From NCBI GenBank assembly GCA_030782805.1, contig JARJPL010000623.1, forward strand, positions 1 to 64,000: DNA of 64,000 nucleotides, read 5' to 3'. The stretch comes from Aschersonia sp. MBC 622. Taxonomy: Eukaryota; Ascomycota; Sordariomycetes; Hypocreales; Clavicipitaceae. This document shows, piece by piece, positions 53,551 through 64,000 of this stretch. Position 1 is the first letter of the stretch. Each line of letters begins with the position of its first letter. The translations under genes were made by a program, and so were the position numbers. Below the pieces are notes generated by a model. The model saw only the letters and a program-made list of their open reading frames with translations. It had not been told where the DNA came from and ran no database searches.

Positions 53551-54405
53551 CGATGACTGACGCGGTGTTGTACATGGGCTGTCCATGGTAAAGTAGAATG
53601 ACAGAACTGCTGAGAAATCTATGCTCTAATGAAATTTTCTTGAGAGCGCCGCGGAAGTCGTATATTAATTAATGTCTCACTTTTTTTAAAGAGTCGCTCT
53701 ATTAATATCATAATAGCGATGATTATCACGTGTGGGGGCGGTCTATGATGCAGATAGAAGTTGACATACGGATAACGTTGACCGTCGCGAGAATAACAGA
53801 GGTTACGTACAAAGTGCCCAAATATTTATCAGAGCCAAAGTAGAAAGTACATGCGGCCTCTAGAAGGCGCCAAGACGCCAATAAATGAAATAAATCAAAT
53901 AAGTCAAATAAACCAAATAAATCAAAGATCGCCCCAAAAATCTAGCCGCCTTACCCTTGCAAGTTGCAACCATCAAGGTCCCCAGACTAGCACCACAGGA
54001 CCACTTGCATTACTTATTAACATGGCAAAGGTCAGCAGCTCGCGGCAGCCATACCTACTGGTTGGCACACCCAAGTGACACACTTATTCTGACTTGATTC
54101 CGCTTTCATCAGACCGACTGGTGCCTGAATACTTTTTTCTCTCCCGTGTTTCTCTTCTCGACGCGACCCTGCTGTCTCAACTAAACATCACCAATTTTGT
54201 CCATTTTTTTCTTTCCCTTTCGTCACCGTCGTTCTACTAGTCCGTTTCTCATCGCTGCCTGCTTTTCTCGCACCGGCTGCCCTCGGCTGAATACACCGCA
54301 CCACCATCGATCCGCCACCCACATCTTGCACCAAATATCTGCTATTGTCAGACATACAGATCGCCAGAGTCGGAAGCGCTTTCGGAGCGCCTACCGCTGC
54401 CCGAC
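53551..54405. other. Intergenic region with AAATAAATC-like repeats
   Basis: 3' flank of the relic and 5' region of the ZIP gene. Near 53880-53925 a 9-10-base unit (AAATAAATCA and variants such as AAATAAGTCA, AAATAAACCA) repeats about five times. A pyrimidine-rich leader with TTTCTTTCCC occupies 54130-54260. No gene found. Confidence 0.5.
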
Positions 54406-56149
54406 ATGACCGCAACGGCCTCGCTCGACAACGACGTCCGCGGATGGATCTTGAGCTTCATCAGCGGCATCGGTATGTTTGCTCCTCCCTTGCACTAGCT
54501 GCTATGGCACAGCTAGAAGACTGATCTCTCTCGCGCAGCCTGCGTCTTTGGAGCCAGCGTCGTCTGCGTCGATCTACTTATCCGAAAACTGCCGGGCAAG
54601 TCCAACTTTCGCATCCAAGAAAGCAACGTCTTTCTCGCCTGCTCTCTCAGCCTGAGCTTTGGCGTTATGGTGAGTTTCGCCACCAGCCTTGTCACATTTC
54701 CAAGCGCCTCTCAGACTCATGTCTTGTCCCACTTAGATGTTCTCGTCGTTATATAGTATGTTGCCAGAGGCCAAAGGGTACCTCAAAAGCGTGCACTGGG
54801 GCGATCGACCAGCCGGCCTGCTCATTATGGCCTGCTTCATTGGCGGCTTCATAGGCATTCAAGCTGTATCGCGGTTCCTGCACCAACATATGCCCTCACA
54901 TGTTGTCGACTGTGACCACACTCATAAGGACTCATCACCTCTCAACGACGTGGACGGCCATCAACCTCATGGCCACAGCCACGCTCACCTTGGCGAGCCC
55001 TACAACTCGGCGTCTTCTGCCCTGCCACACAGCAGACGCTCACGCTTGCCCTCCCCCTTTGCGCAAGCAAATCACCACACACATACAGAAAATGGCCTCG
55101 CCATCGACCACGCTAGCGAGACGACGCCGCTGTTACCGACCTCGAAACCCGCCGCCGCACCGTCTCGTGGCCGCGGCCGTGCCAGAACAGAGCATGTAGA
55201 CGTCCCCCGGAGACCATCGATGCTCGAGGTCCAGAAGCGCGTCATGTCCTTTGTCAGGGACACCAAAACGAGCTGCGATGAGGAAGGCTCCTGCTACGGC
55301 TACTCTGACCCCTGCGGCCAGGAGTGCTTCAAGCACATTTCGTACCGCGCCGTCAAGGTTAGCAAATCACAGACCCGGTTGCGAAGCACCGTGAGCGCTA
55401 CCCACCCGCCGCATATCCCGACAAACCTCGATCCCGACCTCGACTACGCCGACTCTCTCGTGAGTCCCATGTACCGCACCAGTCGCGCCACGTCTCGGGA
55501 TGCCATGCTTCGCCCCCCAGTAGAAAGCGTACACGAAGATGACGAGGGGCAGCAAAGCAACGCAGACGCCCACGATCATGTGAGCGAAGCCGGCCACAAC
55601 CACGCCTCGTGCGCTGCAAGCCACGCCGACGACGTCGAGGCGCAGCAGCACCATCACCACGTCCCCACCAATGCATTCCTCGCCATTGGCCTGCAAACGT
55701 CCATTGCCATTACGCTGCACAAGCTGCCCGAGGGCTTCATAACCTATGCGACCAACCATGCCAACCCGCAGCTCGGCTTCAACGTCTTCATGGCGCTCTT
55801 TGTGCACAACATCACCGAGGGCTTCACCATGTGCCTGCCGCTCTACATGGCGCTCGGCTCGCGCTGGAAGGCCATGGCCTGGTCCGCCCTGCTCGGCGGC
55901 CTCTCCCAGCCTTTTGGCGCCGGCATCGCCGCCCTCTGGTTCAAGCTCGCCAGCAGGACCAGCATGCAGCCCAACGCCGTCGCCTACGGATGCCTCTTTG
56001 CCGCAACGTCGGGCATCATGGTCAGTGTCGCTCTGCAGCTGTTTGTCGAGGGCCTCAGCCTCAACCACAACCGCAATTTGTGCATGTTTTTTGGCTTTTT
56101 AGGCATGGCGATTCTGGGACTCTCCAATGCGCTCTTTGCGGCGCACTAG
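54406..56149 (+). CDS. ZIP-family zinc transporter, Zrt3-like
   Basis: Three exons, 54406-54472, 54539-54669 and 54737-56149, with introns GTATGT...CAG and GTGAGT...TAG; 536 residues. Joins read FISGIA-CVFGASVV and SFGVM-MFSSLYSM. The N-terminal two helices are followed by a very long His-rich hydrophilic loop (HQPHGHSHAHLGE; HDHVSEAGHNH; QQHHHHVPT) and then the ZIP core with TLHKLPEGFITYAT and FVHNITEGFTMCLPLY, the two metal-binding helices (HxxPEG and HNxxEG). Architecture and size fit yeast Zrt3, the vacuolar exporter that returns stored Zn2+ to the cytosol, or an ER/Golgi relative. The cysteine cluster CDEEGSCYGYSDPCGQECF in the loop is a possible extra metal site. Zinc specificity is inference from family. 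Confidence 0.9.
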
Positions 56150-56793
56150 ACCTTTTTTTTTTTAGAACCAAAGAAACGGACGGATTTTGATTGTTCATTT
56201 TTCTCTCCCAGACGAGCATTTCTATTTTTATTATTGGTCTTGTTTTCTTAACGCAGCAGCAATTCTATATCTTGGCTTTGGTCGCTGTATACGGCTGGGA
56301 TTTCGGCATAGATTGGGTCGTCATGTCTATCATCATTTTCAAGGAGCAGGCTATAGCTTTACACACACCAACTAGATAAGACTGCGGTGAGACGAATACT
56401 GTACAAAACCGACGGCCCGGAACTTGACGAAGATTGGGTCGTCATTTTTTGCTATCAATATCAAGGAGCAGGCTATAGCTTTACATACACAATAAAGGAG
56501 ATTACAGTATTAAGACGTGTACTATTGAAAACCATGTTCAGTCTTCGCCTACATGACAGACAATATACGTGCATACCATTTCCCCCAAAACAAGAAAAAA
56601 AAAGTCCAAGCAACCAAAGAAACTTTTCTCGCGTTTAGCAAAGTGAACCCATAAAATACGCCTGTTTATATGCTGCCATGTCTGTTTCAATGTCATCGTA
56701 AAAGAAAAGTGCCGAGAAAAAACTTTAAAACACCCCCAAATTGCTCATTCTTTGCAAATCACTCTTCCATTCCTTTGCTTTTCTTTACTCCCC
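56150..56793. other. Convergent intergenic region with a duplicated block
   Basis: Lies between the 3' ends of the ZIP and TFIIIA genes. Two copies of a block (GATTGGGTCGTCAT and, about 15 bases later, TCAAGGAGCAGGCTATAGCT) lie at 56311-56368 and 56432-56490. Poly-A tract at 56588-56604. No gene. Confidence 0.5.
56311..56490. repeat. Direct duplication of about 58 bases, period 121-122
   Basis: Copy 1 is 56311-56368 and copy 2 is 56432-56490. Each begins GATTGGGTCGTCAT, has a T-rich middle that differs, and ends TCAAGGAGCAGGCTATAGCT followed by TTACA(C/T)ACAC. The conserved ends with a diverged middle are notable. Confidence 0.7.
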
Positions 56794-58422
56794 CTATGCG
56801 CTGCCTAGCGCGGGATCAATGTGTGGTTCCAACGCCGGCGAGTTGCGCGCCAGCAGCATGATGCCCGCCTCGTCGTCGAGCCACTCGTCCCGCGAGGGCT
56901 CGTAGTGCATTTCCGCCGCAAAGATGGCGCCGTCGTCGTCTTCGGCGTCGGCATTGCGGGCATCGTCGACCGGCCCCGCCCCGCCGACACCGCCAAACAG
57001 ACCGCCCAGGTCCAAAGAAAACGGCCTCTGCGGGCCACTTTCGAAGAATAGGTCCTCGAGAGGCGGTGCGGATGCGTGCGCGGCGGCGAGGTGCGTCTCG
57101 AGGTCGTAGTAGCGCGCAAACACTTGCGGGCAGTGCGCGCAGACAATCGGCTTCCGGGCCTGCATCTGGACGCCGGAGAGCTCGTCGATGAGCACCGCCG
57201 CTTGCTCTTCGTTGTCCTCGCCATCGTCGGCGGCGGGGGAGCGCGGCGCCGGCTTGGGGGGCCGCTCCTGGCGCAGGTGAATGTAGCGGACGTGATCTTC
57301 GAGGCGGACCTTTGTGCAGAACTTGCCGCCGCAGCCGTCGGCATTGGACCAGGCGTCGAGGCCGACGGCGCCGGTGAGGTCAACCTCGCCGCAGACGAAA
57401 CGGAACCCTTCGTGGGCGGTGCGCTGGTGGGCGCGCAGGTTGGACTTTTTGGTGAAGCTCTTGACGCAGCCGGCGTGGTCGCACGCCCAGGTGCGGCGGT
57501 CGTCGACCGTCTTGCCAGAGTGGTGAACGTCAATGTGTGACACCATTTCCGCCTGCGACGACGACGTAAAGTCGCAAAACATGCAGTCCTGGTGCTCACG
57601 CTTCATGTGCGCCAGCAGGAGCGGGTGCGTGGTGAAGCCGACGTGCTTCTCCCTGCCGTCCGGTCCCTTTTGCAGGGCGCATTCGCTGCACCAAAACTTG
57701 AGCTCGCCGTGGACCTTTTGCTGATGGCGCTTCAGGGCGCCCTTGGACTCAAACTTGGCGTCGCAACCGGGCTCGGCGCACTGGTGCGGCGACTCGCCCT
57801 TGTGCTCCTTGAGGACGTGCTTGTGCAGCGTCTCCTTCTTGCGAAAGCTCTGGCCGCAGTCGGGGCAGCGGAAGCGATCGGCGCCCTCGTGCACGGCCTG
57901 ATGGCGCTTCAGGCGGGTGCCGGTGACGAAGCTCTTGCCGCAGCCCTCGCGCTGGCAGACGTGCTTGCGCTCGTTGGTGTGCACCGCCTTGACGTGCTGC
58001 TTCAGGTGCTTGTCCTCGATGTAGTCCTTGTCGCAGCCCGCCCACGTGCACCGAAAAGGCCGCGAGTTTGTGTGCGAGTTGAGATGGTCGCGCAGACGTG
58101 CCGGCCGGTTAAACGTCTTGGGGCAGCCCGGCCAGGTGCACGGCAGTGTCTTGAGGTCGGACGGGAACTTGGCCCGCGGCGTCGTGGCAACGGTGACGGG
58201 GGAGTCGACGTCGCCCGCAAATGAGCTGGGCGTTTCGGCGGTCGTTGCATCGTCTTCGCCGGCGTCAATGATGGGGTCTGGGAGCGGAAGAGGTCAGTGG
58301 CTGGCGGGACGGGAAAAACTTTCGTTGCGTTACGCCGTACATATGTTGTCGAGAGTGTCACTCTGCAGCCGCTTGGCAGGATATGCCTCGAAGGACTCGT
58401 GTTCCGCGCTTCTCTTGTTCAT
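56794..58422 (-). CDS. Transcription factor IIIA (C2H2 zinc-finger)
   Basis: Two exons, 58422-58341 (MNKRSAEHESFEAYPAKR) and 58277-56794, joined across GTACGG...CAG; 521 residues. Ten C2H2-type fingers can be counted: the first is CTWPGCPKTFNRPARLRDH, the second CTWAGCDKDYIEDKHLKQH and the third CQREGCGKSFVTGTRLKRH. Finger 6 has a long spacer (CSECALQKGPDGREKHVGF) and finger 9 has a long insertion between its cysteines (CGEVDLTGAVGLDAWSNADG...CGG). A tenth finger (CAHCPQVFARYYDLETHLAA) follows a D/E-rich linker, and an acidic C-terminal tail closes the protein. Nine consecutive fingers with linkers of this kind and the fungal-type layout identify TFIIIA, which loads TFIIIC/TFIIIB on 5S rRNA genes and binds 5S RNA. 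It is divergent to RPB6. Confidence 0.85.
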
Positions 58423-59002
58423 AATGCGCTCATGACGTCCAGGGCGTGGACGGGGAAGCAGAGCGGTTGGGATTAGGACGGTGGGTTTGAAGGCGTCACG
58501 GCAGAACGCAAAAGATTTAGGCGGTGTCTGAAGAGGTTTGTGGGGCTTATCGTTGTGACGATACTGTGGTGGGTTTCTTCTGCCGGTCCCAGTACGACAG
58601 TGCACCTACCTAGGTATCTACTTTGTGTTTTTCAGTTCTATTTCTCAAGTTCTCAAGGGTGCAATTTCAAAAAAGACTTGCGAAAGAATATAGACTCAAT
58701 CAGAGTGCGTACCAATTTTCTCATTATTTCAAAGTATCGTAGTTTCGGTTTACCATGTACACATGTTCCGCAGCATGTACCTGTCTAGGTAAGTAAGGTA
58801 GCGCTGGTTTCCAGTGCCTGTTGGTTGAATAGTCGCGCGCGCCAGAAAAACTCCACCAAAAAAGAGATCTGTGCCAATTTTCACGAGCCGCCTTCTACAA
58901 CCCATCGACGAAACTCCATATCCGCGAAACTCGACTTTGCGCGCGGCTCAACAATCTGGTGACAGCTGATTCGGATTTTCCATTTGACAACAAACTCTGA
59001 GA
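58423..59002. promoter_or_regulatory. Divergent promoter between TFIIIA and RPB6
   Basis: 580 bases shared by two transcription-machinery genes transcribed apart. A CCTAGGTA palindrome lies at 58609-58616 and a TCTAGGTAAGTAAGGTAG element near 58785-58802. No TATA box is evident, as is common for housekeeping genes. Confidence 0.5.
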
Positions 59003-59679
59003 ATGTCCGACTTCGGTGACGACGATGTTGGTGGTGGCGGGTAAGCAGTTGCGCTCCTCTTGCGCATGCCCTTGCGCTGCTTGCGCCAGACGATTTCCTT
59101 TGCGTCGTATCATCGTGCTGACGTGAACGACTTTGCAGTGACGACGTCTTTGAGGAAGAAGATGTGACCGAGTTTTTCGAGCCCGAAGTCGCTGAGGGGG
59201 ATGAGGATCAGGACCAGCTGGCCAATGGCGAGGACCAGGATAATATCGTCGTCTCGGGCGACCCTTCTGCGGCTGCCAACGCCAGCCGTACCGACAAGTC
59301 GAGCAGGGATAAGAAGATTCCTGATGAGGAGCGCAACACAACACCATACATGACCAAGTACGAGAGAGCGCGCATTCTGGGTACCCGCGCTTTGCAGATT
59401 AGGTACGGCGACCCGAGAGGAACGCATCGCTGCAGCCTCGCAAGCTAACGTAGTATTGACTGTAGCATGAACGCGCCTGTGCTAGTCGACCTGGAAGGCG
59501 AGACGGATCCTCTGCAGATTGCCATCAAGGAGCTCCGCGAGAAGAAGATTCCTCTGATTGTTCGCCGATACCTGCCGGATGGCTAGTACGTTGTTCTCTC
59601 TGCCAAAGGATACTTGCTTGACCACTAACCACCCAATTCTAGCTACGAGGACTGGACCTGCGAAGAGCTTCTTCAGTAA
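59003..59679 (+). CDS. RPB6: RNA polymerases I, II and III shared subunit Rpb6 (ABC23)
   Basis: Four exons, 59003-59040, 59139-59402, 59466-59585 and 59643-59679; introns GTAAGC...CAG, GTACGG...TAG and GTACGT...TAG; 152 residues. Starts MSDFGDDDVGGGG, has the acidic N-terminal half FEEEDVTEFFEPEVAEGDED, and the conserved core TTPYMTKYERARILGTRALQ followed by the spliced SMNAPVLVDLEGETDPLQIA, then KELREKKIPLIVRRYLPDG and YYEDWTCEELLQ. Length equals the yeast subunit (155). Rpb6 is needed for assembly and stability of all three nuclear polymerases. The last exon adds only 12 codons; without it the open frame continues into an intron. Four exons in 680 bases make this the most intron-dense gene of the window. 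Confidence 0.96.
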
Positions 59680-60628
59680 GGCTGCTGATCAAGTCAGCCG
59701 GGCGGCATCCAGCAAACGGCGACAAGGACATTTGGCCCCTCCAAATAAGCAAGTCCAGATACCAACGAGTGCCTCCAACACCAGCGCACCATCTAAATCG
59801 GCTTCACAAATGGGTAGCAAGGGAAAAAACAAATCTGGCAACACTGGACAGACACGCACGCCGTGGCTTTTTGTTGCCTTATGGATCTGCCAGCGGAGCA
59901 CTGAGGAAGGCTTCTCCAGCCCTTAATGAATGCATGAGCGCGGCGTTTACCAAACTACAAAAAAAGACAAAAATGTTTTGGTGTATTTATTTAATAATAT
60001 CCTGTTAGAAATATCGGTCTACCTGGAGAGGGAAAATGGAAACGCAACTCGAGTTGTACGTCTGCCACGTGTAGATAAGCTTAATAAGGCAGTGACCGAG
60101 AAGGCTAATACGACCGAGAAGGCTAATACGTAAGCCTCTGGGAGAGAGCTATTCTTCGTCTTGATACTTCATTCGTGGAACGGAAAAAATGAGCGCAACA
60201 GAGGTTGTGCGGCATGCAAAAGGCAATCGTGAGCCTTTTCCATGAATGATCTTCCATGCAAGTCGTTTGGGCCTAAACCCAATCTCGAGCCCGCCGACCC
60301 GCCAAGGATCTCCCGTCAGCAAAACGCTTACCTCCCCCACGTTTCTTGCCGCCCAGCGGTGTCGAGCCTTACCAGTCTGGCTTCAAAATCTGCCCGCTTG
60401 ATTGGTGGCATTTGGCATCTCGGCCGATGTAACACGTTGTCCTGGCGAGTGGCTTCAGCTGGCGCTCTTGCTTACAAGTTGTTGCGTTGGCACATTTAAG
60501 GTAAATGACGCAGTCCCCTCGTTTTTAAGGCGCTGCTAGCCAGCCACGAAAAAAAAAAAGAGGTAAAGCAAGAAGAGATTTTACTCGCAGCTTTCAGACT
60601 TGGGCATCGTATTGGCTCAACGGCTGCC
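59680..60628. other. Intergenic region with an 18-base duplication
   Basis: About 950 bases without a gene. GACCGAGAAGGCTAATAC occurs twice in tandem at 60094-60111 and 60112-60129. A poly-A run at 60550-60560 lies in the leader of the next gene. No coding frame recognised. Confidence 0.45.
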
Positions 60629-62218
60629 ATGACCAACAACGAGAGACATGCAGCCGAAGGCGATCCGCTGCTGCCGCCAAGAGGCTTGACCAACCCCTTC
60701 GAAGCCGATGCTACCAACTTCAGCTCTGTCGCCACCGCCACAGCCGCCGCCGCCGCCGCCCACGACCACGACCACGACGACAATGCCGACAACCGCACCA
60801 CGGCGCAGCGGCTGCGCATCGCCATCCCGTGCCTGCTATGCTTCTTCTGCCTCGTCGTGGGCGAGGCGCTGCTGACGACGCCGGTGCTCCAGATCCGGGA
60901 GAACCTAATCTGTCGCGCCACGTTCCCCGACCTGCTGCCGTCTGGTGCGGACCTCAGCCGGCATCCCCTCTGCAAGAGCAACCGCGTGCAGGTGGAGCTG
61001 GCTCTGGTCAACGGATGGGAGCTTACCTTTATGCTGCTGCCCAGCATCCTGACGGGTGTGTCCTGGGGCATTGCGGCTGACCGCCACGGGCGCATGCGCA
61101 TCTTGCAGCTGGCCAACCTGGGCGTGCTGCTGTCGCTCTTTTGGCAGGTGACCGTGTACAGCTTCCCGGATGTGTTGCCGCTCCGCCTGGTGTGGCTGCA
61201 GGGCGCCTTCTTACTTCTCGGCGGCGGCGCATCCACCTACATGGCGCTTCTGTACACCATTGCCAGCGACATCTCGAGCGAGGCGTACCGCGCGACCGCG
61301 ATCCTCTACCTCGGGACCGCGTTTCACACCGCCACCCTGCTCGGCGGGCCCATCACCTACTTTGCCATGCGCCGCGGCGCGCGCTTCGCTTTTGGCCTCG
61401 GCATTGGCTTTTGGGTCCTCGTCTTGGCCCTGACGACCGTGATCCCCGAGACGCGCAGCGGTGCCGCGGTGAGGCGTGCGCGGGCGGATGCCCTGCGGGA
61501 TGACGCCGACGCGACGAAACATGCCTGGTGGGACATTCGCCCGCTGGTTTGGGATCTGGTTCGGCAGACTAGAATGGTGACTAGGATCATCTTCCTGAAG
61601 AACGCCACGCTGGGCCTCCTGCTCTTCAGCACCATCTTTTCGACCTTGGGCAAGGCGGGTGATAACCTGAAGCAGCAGTACGCTGCGAAGCGTTTTGGCT
61701 GGACCATGGCCGAGACGTCGTTTTTGGATTCCATCAAAGGAGCAGTCAGCATTATCCTCACCGCGGCGATTCTTCCCGCAATCAGCCAGGTCTTGCTAGC
61801 CAAGTTCCGGCTGCCTCCCATCATCAAGGATTGGTGGATGACCATTGGCAGCTTGTGTATGGTCGTCATCGGGAGCGCCTGTCTCACTGCTGCTGGGAGC
61901 AGCGGCGTCTTCATTGCCAGCTTGGTGATTCAGCAGCTGGGTGGTGGCTATGAATTCGCGTTTCGCAGCATGGCTTCCGAGATGGTTGACTCGTCCCATA
62001 TTGCCATGCTCTTTACAGCACACTCAGTCTTCCAGCTAATCAGTGAGGCTGGGGCCGGTCCCGTTCTCGCCACCGTCTTCAGAATGGGGCTTGATGTCGG
62101 CGGTAAGTGGATGGCTCTGCCATTCTTTGTCGCGACGATATTGTTCTGCGTCACATTGATCATAACGTGCTCTGTGAAATTGAACAAGCATCCGAGAGCG
62201 CAAAAGCATAGTCACTAG
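60629..62218 (+). CDS. MFS transporter, SLC46/thiF-adjacent fungal type
   Basis: Single exon of 529 residues beginning MTNNERHAAEGDPLLPPRG. The N-terminal tail has a D/H-rich tract (HDHDHDDNADNRTTAQ). Twelve hydrophobic segments follow, starting with LRIAIPCLLCFFCLVVGEAL. The motif-A-like loop is GVSWGIAADRHGRMRILQLA; a large luminal loop after the first helix contains LICRATFPDLL and HPLCKSN, giving a possible disulfide pair. Helix 5/6 area shows AFHTATLLGGPITYFAMRRG and the C-terminal half has WTMAETSFLDSIKGAVSIIL and FAFRSMASEMVDSSHIAMLF. The first-loop cysteines and overall layout recall proton-coupled folate/SLC46-like fungal MFS proteins, sometimes found next to metabolic clusters; substrate unknown. 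The name is a family guess; MFS membership is firm. Confidence 0.82.
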   Translation: MTNNERHAAEGDPLLPPRGLTNPFEADATNFSSVATATAAAAAAHDHDHDDNADNRTTAQRLRIAIPCLLCFFCLVVGEALLTTPVLQIRENLICRATFPDLLPSGADLSRHPLCKSNRVQVELALVNGWELTFMLLPSILTGVSWGIAADRHGRMRILQLANLGVLLSLFWQVTVYSFPDVLPLRLVWLQGAFLLLGGGASTYMALLYTIASDISSEAYRATAILYLGTAFHTATLLGGPITYFAMRRGARFAFGLGIGFWVLVLALTTVIPETRSGAAVRRARADALRDDADATKHAWWDIRPLVWDLVRQTRMVTRIIFLKNATLGLLLFSTIFSTLGKAGDNLKQQYAAKRFGWTMAETSFLDSIKGAVSIILTAAILPAISQVLLAKFRLPPIIKDWWMTIGSLCMVVIGSACLTAAGSSGVFIASLVIQQLGGGYEFAFRSMASEMVDSSHIAMLFTAHSVFQLISEAGAGPVLATVFRMGLDVGGKWMALPFFVATILFCVTLIITCSVKLNKHPRAQKHSH

Positions 62219-63489
62219 ATACCCAACATGAATTTCTCGAACATTCTATAGCAAATCACCTCTTGCATGCTCTTCTAAACTCGTTCTGTGCAGCAAGGAA
62301 CTGCAGCATTTTGTTCATAAAGTACTATCGCGTTAAATAGCGAGCTGTCACAACTACCTATGCACGCATTAGTTTGACAGGGTGCGCAATTGCTATTTCG
62401 GTATCACTTGTCACGTAACACCGATGGCAAGCTTCAGAATTCCTAACATTTTGGGGATGCGAAGATCAACGACCGGCGTTGGAGAATGAAGCAATATCCC
62501 TGGAAATAACCGTCGTCGAAGAATATCAAGAATCGCACTGCCCTACAGATAGATAGAATAGTCTCAACAGAATTGCGGCTACATGCGCTGAAGACGTCCG
62601 AGACAGTATGGCCCTTGCTTGAGACCAGTGACGTCGTGCCAAGCAGAGCGATGGACTTGAGCTCGAGCACAATTTGCCAGTCCCGTTGGAATGTTAGAAC
62701 GCTCTCAATCTTTTTGTTTGATTTAGTGTTTGGCTGAAAAGAAAATGATAGATATATACATGGATGGAACAGCTGATGAAATAGGGCACTTCAGTTTTCG
62801 AGCCATGCCATCGTTTGAACTTGGTATGCGCACGTGCTCGATTCCATGTGCAAGGGTAGTGCTGGAGCGCAACGGTGAAGCAAACCAAACCTCGCAAAAC
62901 AACTTTATATTCACGAGTGTTACGAGAAAGGTCCCGAATCTGATCATTCCGTCGTGCCCGGCAACCCAGGGTCAGTTACCAGAGGCTGGCAGGAGGAGGC
63001 AAACACGACGATCAGCGGGGCCTCGCGCTCACACTGGTACTTGGAGTCTGATTGTCTGAGTGTCCCGACCACCCCCGCGAAGCCCGCCTGCAAGTTTTTG
63101 GTAGGTGATTCACAGGACTGTACGGATAGCAGAGAGACGGCTCAACTACGACAATTGGTAATTTGCGCCTATAAGACGGGCTGGTCGAGTCTTAGTGTTG
63201 CCAGCGTGTGTGGGTGGCCCCTGCCCTCGGTGGAAAAGGGAACAAGTTTGCAAAGACGGCAGGTAGGTATGACGCAGCATGTTGCACCTGCTCTCCAACA
63301 AAAAGTAATCGTACGAGGTTGTCAGTACATAAATGCACGAGCAGCCCCAGCCCTTGCGGAACGAATTCTTTTTTTAACCAGGTCACTGTAAAGACAGTTT
63401 CATTGGCTTGAATCAGAATCCATATCCAGCAACCACTTAACAAAACCTCACTTTCCCACCTTGACACGCTTTTAACCGTCCTCGACAAG
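62219..63489. other. Intergenic region, no gene seen
   Basis: 1.27 kb between the MFS gene and the secreted-protein gene. Short frames on both strands show no motif. The final 150 bases are the promoter and leader of the secreted-protein gene, with a TACATAAATG sequence near 63326. Confidence 0.45.
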
Positions 63490-63961
63490 ATGAGATTTTT
63501 CGCCCTCGCTATTGCTGCCTCGTTCCTTGCAGCCGCATCTGCCTCTGCTATCTCGAAGCGCCAAATCGGTGGTGTAAGTGCTCTTCACGACACGAAACGC
63601 CTTCCAACCAACCAGTTCGAGGGGGGAAACAGCTTTGACTAACAAAACGTTTGCCGTGCGAAAACAGGTCCTCATCTGCACCGGCGTCAATGCCACCGGC
63701 GACTGCGTCTACCAAAAGTACGAGCTCTACAAGTGCCACGAGCTCCAGGCGCCGTTCTGGCAAAACTCGAGCACCTTTGCGCCCGACGACGACCTCTTTG
63801 GCTGCTACCCGCGCCTGAGCGACTGCGGCACCATCTGCACCTCGCCCACGGGGTGCACGAACGGCCATATCGACTTTGACTACGAACACAAGTTCAACTT
63901 GGCGGCGAGTCAGTGGAACACGCTCATTCGCTCCTTTGATTGCTTCACGATGAAGCGGTAG
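63490..63961 (+). CDS. Small secreted cysteine-rich protein (effector-like)
   Basis: Two exons, 63490-63573 and 63668-63961, joined across GTAAGT...CAG in phase 0; 125 residues. A clear signal peptide MRFFALAIAASFLAAASASA is followed by a Kex2-type dibasic site (ISKR, cleavage before QIGG). The mature chain has eight cysteines, in contexts LICTG, GDCVYQK, LYKCHEL, FGCYPR, LSDCGTIC, PTGCTNG and RSFDCFTMKR, with one N-glycosylation sequon NATG and another NSST. Size, even cysteine count and propeptide are those of secreted effector-like or cell-wall-active proteins of ascomycetes; no named family is recognised. The gene is at the right edge of the window, 5' end complete. Codon bias is strong in exon 2. 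Confidence 0.85.
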
Positions 63962-64000
63962 AGAGAACGGGCGGGATGCGGATGTAATGACACTCTTATG

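Overview
This looks like nuclear DNA of a filamentous ascomycete, most probably a Sordariomycete and possibly Hypocreales. Genes lie on both strands with short introns (about 50-90 bases) that begin GTAAGT, GTATGT or GTGAGT, often carry a CTAAC/TACTAAC-like branch point and end in YAG. The gene set is typically fungal: mitochondrial NFS1, RRP7, an Rvs167-type BAR-SH3 protein, BUD6, ELP1, RPB6, TFIIIA, a CsbD-like stress protein, DHA1 and inositol transporters, and a U6 snRNA gene. The family placement is inference; no rRNA or database match backs it. All exon structures were read by eye from splice signals and reading-frame continuity.

Layout. 1-19 kb is a conserved block: TMEM19/DUF92 membrane protein, carotenoid oxygenase, ADIP-like spindle/NIMA-interacting coiled-coil protein, RRP7, a MOSC-reductase fusion, Rvs167-like BAR-SH3 protein (all minus), then NFS1, an alpha/beta hydrolase and a CsbD-like protein (plus). 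About 19.3-32.9 kb is more accessory. It holds a tiny gene with a cysteine-rich tail, a three-exon protein of unknown function, an AT-rich repeat-filled stretch, a frameshifted gene of a second unknown fungal family, an unrecognised 601-residue protein divergent from a cytochrome P450, several minisatellites, and two orphan 3' exons. From 33 to 51.7 kb conserved genes return: DHA1-type MFS transporter, U6 snRNA with an apparent downstream B box, inositol-type transporter, ubiquitin C-terminal hydrolase, BUD6, ELP1 and a DUF3984-like protein. At 52.1-53.6 kb lies a decayed TPR gene resembling the C-terminal half of a fungal NLR. From 54.4 kb to the end come a ZIP zinc transporter, divergent TFIIIA and RPB6, another MFS transporter and a small secreted cysteine-rich protein.

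No bacterial-style operon, CRISPR array, large biosynthetic cluster or intact transposon was seen. Plausible functional groupings are the divergent pair 601-residue protein/P450, which could be a small metabolic module, and the divergent pair TFIIIA/RPB6, both transcription-machinery genes. The best leads for something undescribed are the Cys-tail microprotein at 19.3-19.7 kb, the unknown protein beside the P450, the two unknown families near 21 and 24-25 kb, and the orphan exons at 32.6-32.9 kb.
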